64,000 nucleotides of DNA from Strongyloides papillosus (taxonomy: Eukaryota; Nematoda; Chromadorea; Rhabditida; Strongyloididae): the NCBI GenBank assembly GCA_005656395.1, contig SRSI01000078.1, positions 2,170,001 to 2,234,000 of the forward strand. Reading direction: 5' to 3'. The notes beneath the pieces are model-generated. The model worked only from the letters and a program-made list of their open reading frames with translations, did not search any database and had not been told where the DNA came from. The position numbers were made by a program, and so were the translations under genes. Of this stretch, positions 53,189 through 64,000 are shown piece by piece. Position 1 is the first letter of the stretch. Each line of letters opens with the position of its first letter.

Positions 53189-54758
53189 TTAATTTAAGCT
53201 AATCTTTTTATTACCACTCGCCCATATCATTCTTTCTTCCGCTTCTTTTCTTTTTTCTTCAATTAATTCTAAATCAACAAGAATTAATGAATATCGTTTT
53301 CCACCATGAAAGGTTGCCTGCGCCTGTGTAACATATAATAATCTTGTTGAGAATAATTGTCTTACTGTAAGTCGAAATTGTTCACTCATTGAACAATATA
53401 TAATAAACTGAATTGGTGATGTTAAAATTACAAGAATATTACTAAAATAAAAGAATTTTTTTTTGCATAAATTATTTTTAAAATTTTTATTTTACCGTAT
53501 TATTAGAAGTATATTAAGGAGATGATAAGTTTGTCCAGGTGCTGGTATTATATCAGTTGCTGTTAAAAAATGTAATATATATATAACTGCAGCTGGAACC
53601 TAAAAGAAGTAACATTTTCTCACATTTAAATAAGCTATAAAAATATTAACCTACTTCTAATATAAGAAATACAATACAAACAACAAGAAGCATGCGATTT
53701 GTCGCATAGAGTGAACGATTAGAGCCAGATAAAAATGTCCCAGTAGAAATAGGCATATTTGCTGATGATAAACGTGAATTTGTTGTTAATGTAGGATTTT
53801 CAGCATCACCTTGTGTGCAGGAAATAAAGTTACTTTGTATTGCCGCTGGAGTAGTCCAACTTCTCTTTCTATTTTCTGCTTTTTTTATTGTTTTTGCCAA
53901 TTTACAAGTAAAAATCTTTTATTATTTTACTATATAAATAATATTTATTTTTATTCACTTACCATTAAAAGTACACAAGGAATTGCTGATACACAAAATG
54001 CCTTAAATGTACAAGTTGTTATATGATAAAGTTGTATTCCAAATATATGCATAACCCAGTAAGAATATTTGAGATAACAACCAAAGCGATTTCCTTCTTC
54101 TTTTCTTGTTACATAGAAAAGTGCAAACATTTCTGGTAAAACAGAGATAAATGATACCTATAAAAAAATTGTTATTTTTTCTAGTTATTAAATAATATTA
54201 TAATAATTAAGGAAATAAAAAGTATACTATACCGTAAATATTGTAATTATTATAATTTTTGTTGTTCTTGGAGTACAATAACGATGAACACTGGCAGGAA
54301 CACAAACGTATACATATCTTTGAACTGCTAAATAAACAGCAAGCCAATTTGCGCAAGTTCTAAAAATTGTTGGTATATATGTTGATATATAAGGATAAAC
54401 TGAACACCAAAATGGTGATAATCCATGAACTTCATCTATTTTATATCCTTTAAATGTATAATAATAAAGAAACCAAGGTAAACTTGACAAACCAATTAAC
54501 ATATCAGATAATGCCATCGAAAATAGAACATAATTTGTAGGTGTGCGAAGGTGTTTTTGAGACAGTACAATAATTATAAATGAATTTGTTACAGTTGTTA
54601 TTGATACAAGGACAGGAAGAAGATATCCATATAATGGTAATGCAAATTCCTTGAAAGCTTTCATGTTATTTTGTAAACTATAAACTTACAATCGGAGCAT
54701 TTTCAAGAATATTAACTCTTTCTGGTATATACACAGATATATTTATAGAATTGTTCAT
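53189..54758 (-). CDS. Rhodopsin-like neuropeptide GPCR, sex-peptide-receptor related
   Basis: Six minus-strand exons: 54758-54690, 54649-54233, 54157-53963, 53915-53655, 53599-53496 and 53441-53189, giving 432 aa. Junctions 1-4 are phase 0 and the last is phase 2. The N-terminus has NNS and NIS glycosylation sites. TM1 follows LPLYGYLLPVLVSITTVTNS, TM2 is LSQKHLRTPTNYVLFSMALS, and TM3 ends AVQRYVYVC in place of DRY, as in the sex peptide/myoinhibitory peptide receptor family. TM7 has SPIQFIIYCSMSEQF in place of NPxxY. Cytosolic loop 3 is Ser/Thr-rich (about 53710-53880). The family couples to Gi/o and is bound by neuropeptides such as MIP or FMRFamide-like peptides; the ligand here is unknown. 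Exon 4 ends at a GTAGGT donor. C. elegans relatives include the sprr and dmsr receptors. Confidence 0.88.
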
Positions 54759-56403
54759 TTTTAGGAATTAAAAAAAGCTGCTCTATTAGTAATTTTTTTT
54801 TCGAAATTATTTAATAAAAAAGAAAATATTTCTCATAATATGAAGAAGAAAAACCTTAAATTATTATTTTATATAAAAAATTAAAAACTTGTTCATTACA
54901 TTTTTTATTGACATTTTACTAAAAATTAAACTTAAATATTCAAAAACATTATAAAATTATATATTTATTTTAATAAATTATACCTAAATAATTCGTAAAG
55001 ATATATTTTTCTAAAAATAATTGTACATTTTTTTTTCCAAATAATGAATTATTAAATGTAAAAACTACGAAATGCTATCATTTCTCAGCATGGTAAAATA
55101 ACTAACATTGATAAAAATTTTTAAAAAAGATTCTAAATTTAAGCATAACTTTAAAAATTAATTAAAAAGAAAAATATACCATACTGCGATAATTAATTTA
55201 TATATATACAGTAAGTACAAAAATTATATGAAAATAATGTTATATCATTATTAAACTTAATTTCTAATCTTTTGAATTTACTCCCTCATTTTAGTAACTA
55301 ATATAAAGTTATAATAAAGTTGCCAAAAACAATATTAACGATTTTTTTAATATACATTTACATAAAATAATTTAAAAATAGTTAAAAGAGTTAATTAGGA
55401 ATGAAAAGTATTGGCATTTTATCTCATATACGTCAATACGCCTACATTTACCATGAATTTCGTAACTTTTTATTTAAGTAAATGGCCTAAAGAAATATAA
55501 TATATATAAAAAACATTTTTGATTGCGTGATTTTTAGTACAGATTTTTTAATGTTTTTTAATTAAAAAGAAAATATACTATTTAAAAATTTATGATAAAT
55601 AGTTTTTAAGTGGAGAAGAGAAGAACTAAGTTGTACTTTCATAGATGAAGATATTAAAATAATTATTAAAATTAAAAAAATTTTTAATAAATATTTAAAA
55701 AGGAAGATATGATATTATGGATTAAAAATTGTATATATATTTCCTCGTTTTTAATATACCAAAACATTATAAAGTACAATAGTTATAAAAAAACTATAAC
55801 TGGAAGATTCAGTTAATTATTTATTAAAAAATTTTTTTTCTATGATAAAAAACTTATTAAATAAGCATTTTCAAATATATAAACAAAATTTAACTTTCCC
55901 TCATTATCTATATCATTAACTTTGAGGAAGTTGTCGAGTTCTCGAATTTATTAATTTCTCATCCATTTTAATAAACATGTTACAGAAAAAATTTTTATAC
56001 AATGTGCAATATATTTTTATAAACATTTTATATAATATTTTGTTTAAAATAGTTTAAAACTATTTTAAAAATCATGAAATAGTTATACTAAACACAAAAA
56101 ATATAATAAATATCTAATATTATAGTTAAGATTATTAACAAAAAGATGATTATTATTACAATTGACAAATTTTATGTGTTTTATCTAGATAAATGATATT
56201 TAATTTTCTTATTTTTATACCAAAATATTATTTATAAACATACATAATATTAAAAAAAAATTTTTAAATGATTTTTGAAAATTTCAAAGTATAATAATCA
56301 TTACAGCTTACAAATAATTGTGAAAATTTTTGCATCTTATTTTATTTTACCACCGTTCATGTATAATAGTAAATATATATATAAGATATGTTATATATAT
56401 ATT
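54759..56403. other. Intergenic between GPCR and unc-82 3' end
   Basis: 1.6 kb of AT-rich DNA holding the GPCR promoter and the unc-82 3' UTR. No gene or repeat was recognised. Confidence 0.5.
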
Positions 56404-59400
56404 TTAATAGTGATGAGTGTCATCATGCCAATTTCTAGATGATGGCATATAACGAGAAGATGAACCACCAGGAGCGTAAGGTGAAGAGCTCATTCCAGAA
56501 GTGTATTTATTTGCTTGATTATTATATTGTGAGCTACCATGATTTGTTGTTAATCTCGATGAATTTGATGATGTAGGAAATGATCCAAATATTTTATCTG
56601 TGCCACTTGTATATCTAAAATAATTTTAATCAATAATAATTAATATAATATTATTTACCTTGAAGATGACGCTGATCCAATTGAACTATTACCATCATGT
56701 CTTGAATAACCTCCAGAATAGTCATATGTTGTAGATTTTCCACCAACTCCAGAGCCTATATTACTACTACCAATAGAATTATCCTTTGGCGTCTTCCTGA
56801 AGAATGATTTTATTTTCTCAATTGGCGATCGTGGTCTTTTATAATCATCATCAGTACCCCCATAACTTGTGTTTGTTATAAATTTTCCATCTGGACCCAT
56901 TCTAATATCACATGTCCGACGCCTATTAATATTGCTTAATTGACGTTTACGTGCTGCCGTCTCAACATCATAAACTTCAAAGTTATGACTTCGTCGATCT
57001 AAAAAATCTATAATTAATAACTAATATCATAAATAACTAGAAAGAGACTTGTTCTATAAAAAAGGACATGCAAATATTGTTAGGAGAAATAGGTTAATAA
57101 TTTATATTTTTTAAAAAAATATATATAACCTTCATCACAAGATGCTCCAACTTTTCCAATAAATGTATTTTGATATGTTATTGGTGCCGAAACTCTACTT
57201 GCTGGTGTAGGACTGACATTTTTATCAAAGCTTATTCTTCGTCGAAGTCTGCTAAGCATATTTTTAACCCCTTAATTAAAATGTTAAATGGTTAAAAGAG
57301 GAATGTTATTGAGTGCGAGAATAATGATGGTAGGAAAAAAAATAATGGATATATATAAATATTATACATCTATATTTTTTTTTGAAACGCAAACGTGATA
57401 GAAATTTTTTACTTTTGAAAATAAATGTTATTACCTGATGCAGGTCCACCTGTACTTGAATTAGAGTCTTTTCTTGTCTCAACTTCTGAAGAGGGTTTAT
57501 TTTTTAATATTCCTCTTCCAGGTGTCATATTAATATCTGGTTCTTTTGGTATAATCATTCTTGTTAATCCACCAGCAGATGAATCATGAAAATTAAGATA
57601 TGGGTATTCAGAACTTTTATCATTTAATTCTGGTGTTGTATGTCGATTTAACTCAGTATGGTCTTCACTTGTTCCAGATCGTCCTGATGCCGAAAATTTC
57701 CGATCATTTGATTGAGAGCGCGGTCGATTTTTTTTATCACCCAATACAGATGCAACTCTTTTGGTAACAGGCTTTAAACGAGAAAATAATCCTTCTTTTG
57801 TTGATGACCTTTCCTCACCATCCCCTTTATTATTATATCCCATGATATTTGTTGATGGATTTATTAAGTAAGGAGATGAGGAAGTATTGTTGTAATCATA
57901 GTGTCCATATCCTCCTAACCTTGTATCATTATCATAATTATTTCTTTTTGGGTAATTATAACTATCATCATGTCTTGTGGAACGATAACCTCCAATACCA
58001 GCTGTCGACGCATAATTACCAATAGAACGATCTCTTTCATATCCATATGGAGAGAATATAGAATTATTATTCCAATTATTAGATAATGGACGTATATTAT
58101 TGGTACCATAACCTCTTATATCACTATCATTACGCATTTGATATGATGATGAATAACGTTTTGAATCAGAACTCCAATGTGATGATGATGAAAATTCGTC
58201 CTCATAATGTTTTGGATTAGTATTTGCCGGTTGGTATTGTTGTATATTAGGACTATATCTGTATCTATCAAAACCAAAACTACTTCCAAATTGATCATCA
58301 CTATAATCTTTTTCTGGTGTCAATTCATGGAAACTTTTCCTCCTATCAATACCTCTAGATTTGTATTGATCTCTATATCCCCCATATTGAGGATTTTGTA
58401 TATAACTGACACCGCTATAATGTGGATTACTATGTGTATAATGGTAATCATCATGTTTTTTTGATGAATAAGGACTACAACTTCCTGTATAACCAGGATA
58501 TCCAGAAGCTGATGGATAGTTGTATCCTGAAGAATATGGTCTATTTATACTCATTTGACCCATTCCATAACGAAGATTTTGTTCTCCACTAATATGGTTA
58601 TTATTGTCATAAGTATACCCAGTTGGAGTGTGATGTGATGGACTACTAGGTAAACTATCTTCACTTGATTCACCATGTTCAGTACTTCTCTGTCCAAAAC
58701 TTGCTTTTGCCCTAAAAAAATTATAAAAAGGTCAAAATTAATATATTATTTTTTAAATGCAATTAGTATATTAAAAAGTTAAATATTAACAACCGTAAGT
58801 AAGCTTCCTCTGTTATAGCAATAGTTTGATTACGTTGCCTTCTTTCACGATTTTTTCGACGAATGTAAGCAGCTGCAGTTTCCCATTTTTGCATTCCATT
58901 ATATTCATCATTACCACCAGATGGTGATGATGATGAATCTTTAGATGTTTTATTTAAAGCAGATTCTTTACTTTTATTATTGTTTTGTAAAGATGCATTA
59001 GTTGCGTATTTTTTTCGTGCGTTGTTAGAATTTCTAAACAATTATAATAAGTTTAAAAAGTGATTAATTAAGTGCAAAGAAAATTTTCGTGCAAAAACAA
59101 TGTATTTAAATAATACAAAATCAACTTTTATCTTTTTCTTTAACTTACGCTTCATTTTTATTGGTATTTTTTAAAGAATTTTGTGCTTGAGATGTATAAA
59201 TCTTTTGTTGATTTTGCATTTTATTAATTAATGTTGGAGATTTATATGAAGCAGGTTGATTATTTATATGAATTGATGGATTATCTTTAAAGCCATTATC
59301 TTAAAAATTGGATAATTTTATTGAGGAATGGATTAAAAGAGTAACCTACTTTCAGTTGTCTTAAACCCAAGAATATTAGATGTTTGTTTGTAAGATGGAT

Positions 59401-62400
59401 GAAATTCTTCATCAAACTCCTCTGTATCATTCTCCTCCTCTAACTCACTATCAGTTCTTTCATTATTAATATCTTTATCACTCTTCTGATTTTCATATTC
59501 AGAATCTCCTTCACTTGATCGTTCAAGAGGTGGACTACGTGGTGGTAAACTACTTACTCTATTTTGATTTCCACTTTTACCATCCATTACCTGTGTATTT
59601 TGCACTTTAACAGATTGTTGTCTTTTCTCTCTTATTATCTTTTCATTTATCCTTTCATCATCACTATCTTCTAATTTATTTGGATATTGCATGATATATT
59701 TTTTAGCCTAAAATAAATATGTTAAATAATTTATAAATATATCTAATAAAAAGAGGTAATGAAGCATATATAGGGAAGTAAAAAATTAATTGTTAGAGAA
59801 TAAGTAAAATCTTCAAATGAATTATGTTAAATTTGTTAATATGAAGAAAACATAATTAATTATTATGGAAAAATGCATAACACTCTTAGTATACCGTAAA
59901 GGTAGTTGCGGGGGCATTGTTTTTGACAGTTTCATTAGTTCTGCTTATTGGTTTATTAGATTTCTTAGTGCTTCCAAAATCCTGTTTTACAGAAGAGATT
60001 GCAGTCTCTCTTCGATTCATATTAATAGGATACTTTGACGAATACTCTCCTTTTGGACATTGGATACTTACCTTGTCAAATAAAATAGGACATTGTTCGA
60101 CAGGTGGTTGGGGACCTCCAATTCTTCTTTTTTGTTGAAACATTGAAGGAGTCTCCGACTCTGTAGATACACCTCTTCCATATAAATCAACATGGTTAAG
60201 TTGATATTTTCCTTTACTCTGCCTTTTAATAAGACCACGATCAAATGTATTAAGATAATTAGAATCTTGTACTGGTGTTTTAAAATTACTTTGTTCAAGT
60301 GATTTATTATTTGATAATCGACTATCAGATTCTTGGATATCTTGAGATGATGTGTGAGTAATTTTACCTGATTGTCTAGAGTTATATGGCTTAGTTAAGA
60401 AATCACTTCCATCAATAGGTATGTGAATATCTTTATCCTTATCATTTGAAGCGGATGAGACAGTTTGTTCAACAACATCAGCTAACTCTTCAATATCACT
60501 ATCCAATTCCTCCTCTTCTTCATCATACTCCTCATCAATTTCATCTTCCAATTCTGATGCATGATCAGTTTCACTCCCTTCATTAATAGCTTCTGGAACA
60601 ACAATCTTTCTTGATTCTGGTGTTTTTTCTGTATGGAGAGTTGCTTCTGAAAGTTGTGTTTCATCATCTGTTGCATCTTCAAAGGATGTATCTTGAACAG
60701 TTACCTCAGTCACATCATTATTTGTTATAGTTTTCTTTTTAGATGATTCATCAATAACCATACCAACTTCAGATTCAGATTCATTATCAGAGTCTTTTTC
60801 ATCAGTATTATCAGATTCAAAACCAACTTCAACACTATGCCATGGTCGATGCCCTGATTCAAGTTTATGCTTTTCTGAATTATTTTTTGTAGATACCTTA
60901 ATATGTAATTTATTGTCAACTTCCTCATTTTCAAATGGATTAGGTCTATTAGGTATCATTGATTTTTCTGGTGGTAATGGAATATTAGAATTCTTTTTAC
61001 CTGAACCAGATAATTGTTCATTGATAATAATATCCTTATTTTTTTCTTTATTTCGTAATGTTGATGACATCGTGTTTCCTGACATTTGTTTTCTAATAAT
61101 ATCTTCACTTTGTTGTTGAATAATTTTACTTGCTTGTTTTTGAACAGATGGTGGTTGTGCAGCTAAAATTGATTCTAGGAGTTCTTTAACCATTGGACGT
61201 TGGTCATAATGTGGATGTGCCTTTATTCTAGCAACAGTATTAAGACTAACAGGTCCTTTCTCCATTTGTTCGAGTACTTGATTCATTAACATATTTAATG
61301 AATCAATTTCTTGATGTGACCATTCTCTTGTTCTTGAAGTACTTGATATTACATGAGAATTTCGTTGGACCAATGAATTATTTGTCAAAGATTCATTTCT
61401 TCTTTGTTCTTTAGATTCTGAAAATGATGTAAACGCTGGTGCCTGGTTATTTAATGATATATTATTACTACTACTAATACATTCATTATCACTGACTTTT
61501 TCGCTTCTACTACGACTATTCTTGCAAATATTTTTATCAGGTTTGTTTGTAACTGTTCTATTAGTATTAAGACGATTTTCTAATTGTCTAAGACGTTCTA
61601 ATGGATCAAAAAGATCATCAAGTTTAACAGTTGGGCTATCGCGATCTTTTTCCTCTTTGATTTCGGTGCTCTTTACCTCATTTTCAACTTTCTCAGATTT
61701 TTCAACTTCTTCAACTTTTTCTTCATTACCTTCAGTATCTCTTAGTGATTTTTCTTTTGATGTCATTTCTGGTTCATCATTTCCATTAAGTTTTTTAGCT
61801 TTTGGAGGTTTTATAGGACTATTTTCATTATACTCCTCCGCTTCCTTTCTCCTCCTTCTAAATTCTTCAATTTTTTTTCTTGTCTCTGAGCTAAGATGTC
61901 CAAATTCCATAAATACATCTGTTTCATCTGCTAAATCCTGAACAACCATAGTCTCTTCTCTTTCTGTCAATGGCGTATGATCTGTTATTTGATTTTCAGG
62001 TAACTCTTGAATTACAGGCATATTTTCTTCAAGATTTAACCACCAATGACTGGCAATATCATCTATATCTGCTCTTCTATCAGGATTAACTCGAAGCATA
62101 TTTCTTATCAACATTGATGCTGTAGATGGTGTATCAGGTTCATAATATGCACCTCTTTTTATTTGTCTTACCATTCTATTGAAATCTCTTCCATCAAATG
62201 GCATAGAACCATACACTAAAGTATAAAGTAATATACCTAAAGACCAACAATCAACTTCAGGTCCTTTATAAGGCGTACCATTAATAATTTCAGGAGATGC
62301 ATATAAAGGTGACCCGCAAAATGTGGTTAATAATCTTTTATCATCAAAATAATTAGAAAGACCGAAATCTGCAATTTTTGCATTATTATCTGTGTCTAGT

Positions 62401-63136
62401 AAAATATTTTCCAATTTGAGATCACGATGAGCAACCTTATGTTTATGGCAATATAGTACAGCAGACGTTATTTGACGAAATATTCTTCTTGCCTCATGCT
62501 CCTGTAAAGAACCATGCTTTGAAACATAATCATATAACTCTCCACCACAGGCATACTCCATAACTAATATTATTTTATCTTTATTTTCAAAAACTATAAA
62601 ATAGAATATTTTATTTATTTTTTAATTAAATTTTTATGTACCTTCATAAATTTGAATAATATTTGGATGTTGTAAAGCAGACATAATTCTTATTTCTCTT
62701 CTTATTCTAATAAGATCTGCTTTATTTTCAATTGCCGATTTTTTAATCAATTTGACTGCAACTTCTCTTTCCGTTTTATGATCATATGCTAACGAAACTT
62801 TTCCATATGTACCTGACCCTAATTTCTTTGTTATTTCAAAACGATGTTTTATGTCTTGTCTCTTTGATTGATCGGCGGATTTAAGTGGATGACCTCCTAA
62901 AAGAAAGACAAAACAATTGTTTCATAGTGAAAAAAATTTAAATTTGTTTGATGGAAAAATAAATTGTTGGTGGTTAAGAAAATTATATTACCTAAAGGAT
63001 GAGTTCCACCAGTTCCAGCTATACTGCTTCCGCCACCAGTTAATTTCATGCGACTTGTACTATATTTACCGGCACGGTAATTATTGCGGCTGTTGGAGCG
63101 CGATGACGCTCCATGGCCTCCGGAGCCTAAGGTCAT
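56404..63136 (-). CDS. unc-82: NUAK/UNC-82 family Ser/Thr kinase
   Basis: Ten minus-strand exons: 63136-62992, 62896-62642, 62593-59895, 59707-59350, 59299-59149, 59033-58794, 58711-57435, 57270-57130, 56998-56659 and 56614-56404, all frame-consistent, giving about 1938 aa. The kinase domain (about 68-320) has [11 protein letters not shown], the ATP lysine in [29 protein letters not shown] and the LKB1-type activation loop [15 protein letters not shown], with [28 protein letters not shown] is a NUAK hallmark. The very long, disordered tail has acidic stretches, Ser/Tyr-rich repeats (exon 7) and one RGILKNKPS (about 1680), like the PP1-binding GILKK of NUAKs. In C. elegans UNC-82 organises myosin thick filaments in muscle. 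Exon 3 reads 3 codons past the GTATAC donor to a stop at 59886, so retention would give a short isoform ending TFTVY. The start Met at 63136 fits a Gly/Ser-rich N-terminus; other promoters are possible. Confidence 0.93.
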
Positions 63137-64000
63137 CGGCAGCTTGAACTATTATTTATCAGCCTAATTTGGCTGCTAATAATTAAAAAAAATAAAAAAA
63201 ATTATATATAATAATTAATTCTTTTGAATATAATTTAATAAAAAAATAATAAAATTATAAATTAATATATGGAAAATTTTATACTTATTAAAAATATATT
63301 CATATGTTATAAAGAAATCATATGTGCTTAAATTTATATATATATTTATATTCGTGAAGTAATAAATAAAGAAACGTAGTTAACTTATTCTTTTTCTCTA
63401 CCGAATTATAAAAACATTCATTTTTTGAAACTATACAAATATTTTTGAATAATCAATTGATAAAAATAGAAAAAAAATTAGAATGATATTAATTTCTGTT
63501 ATAAGAATTTATAATAAGAATTTAAAATGGATCTTTTGTATTTTTTTTACATCATTTAGTTAGAGGTATTAAGTGTTGCAGTAATGCTCTTCAGAAGATA
63601 CATTCAGTGGTATCTAATGATTGATCAACAGTTGAGGATTGTATTAAAGAAGATAGCTGGCCTTTTATTAGAGTGTACACTTTATATTTAAAATTAAGAC
63701 TATTAGGTAGGAGAGAAGAAGATAAAGCTGAACATTCTTCCTTAGTTCAATTTATAATTCGCAGGAAAATAGTCTTCATTGTTGTATGTAAATATATCAA
63801 AGCAAGTCATATTATCCCTCAATATAACTTAGATATGATGTATATATATATTGCAAGAAGAAATATATCAACATAGCTTAGTTAAAGATTTAGCTTACTC
63901 TACATTATCGTTATTCTTTTTATTCTCCTCTATTGTTATGAGTTAGCTGCGATCCGAAATATTACTACAATCATTATCATTTTAAGAAATAAAGAAACTG
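63137..64000. other. Upstream region of unc-82
   Basis: Promoter-side DNA of unc-82. The part at 63560-63960 is less AT-rich than most intergenic DNA here and could hold a non-coding first exon or the end of a neighbour beyond the window; the open frame 63673-63876 (+) shows no recognisable family. Confidence 0.4.

Noticed and set aside
61522..61941. 139-codon plus-strand open frame
   Set aside because: Antisense of the low-complexity unc-82 exon 3; Ser/Phe/Leu runs mirror acidic codons on the other strand.
1..64000. tRNA genes, rRNA, CRISPR arrays and phage or bacterial operons
   Set aside because: No tRNA B-box with a matching cloverleaf, no rRNA and no spaced direct repeats were seen; introns and families are eukaryotic throughout.

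Overview
The window is nuclear DNA of a nematode and looks most like a Strongyloides-type (clade IV) worm. It is very AT-rich, most introns are short (about 38-65 nt, with GTAAG donors and TTTTAG acceptors), and nematode-specific families are present: an MLT-10-like moulting protein, an UNC-82/NUAK kinase and an EGL-4 type PKG. The genus is inferred from base composition and gene style, not proven.

Layout. 1-9.5 kb: a decayed mariner element, then a four-TM MARVEL-like gene convergent with a KDEL receptor (ERD2), then epsin and an SLC26 (SulP) anion transporter in tandem. 9.9-14.7 kb: a cGMP-dependent protein kinase (egl-4) on the minus strand, with about 6 kb of gene-free AT-rich DNA upstream. 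20.7-26.5 kb: a divergent class II myosin heavy chain gene, convergent with a Cys-clustered, very acidic protein gene. 26.5-46 kb: gene-poor, holding a pogo/Tigger-like element, a long inverted-repeat element, an orphan four-TM gene and a secreted VWA-like gene. 46-52 kb: a heparan sulfate 3-O-sulfotransferase with a frame break, and an MLT-10-like protein with about 28 tandem pentapeptides. 53-63 kb: a sex-peptide-receptor-like GPCR and a ten-exon unc-82/NUAK kinase gene, both minus strand.

No operon is evident. Known roles group the genes loosely: secretion and trafficking (KDEL receptor, epsin), signalling (PKG, GPCR, NUAK), cytoskeleton (myosin; NUAK/UNC-82 organises myosin in C. elegans muscle) and extracellular matrix or cuticle (3-OST, MLT-10). 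Two otherwise well-formed genes (myosin, 3-OST) each carry one frame break inside or beside an A homopolymer, which points to indel errors in the assembly rather than two pseudogenes. No tRNA, rRNA or CRISPR array was recognised. All splice structures were read by eye from GT/AG sites and frame continuity.
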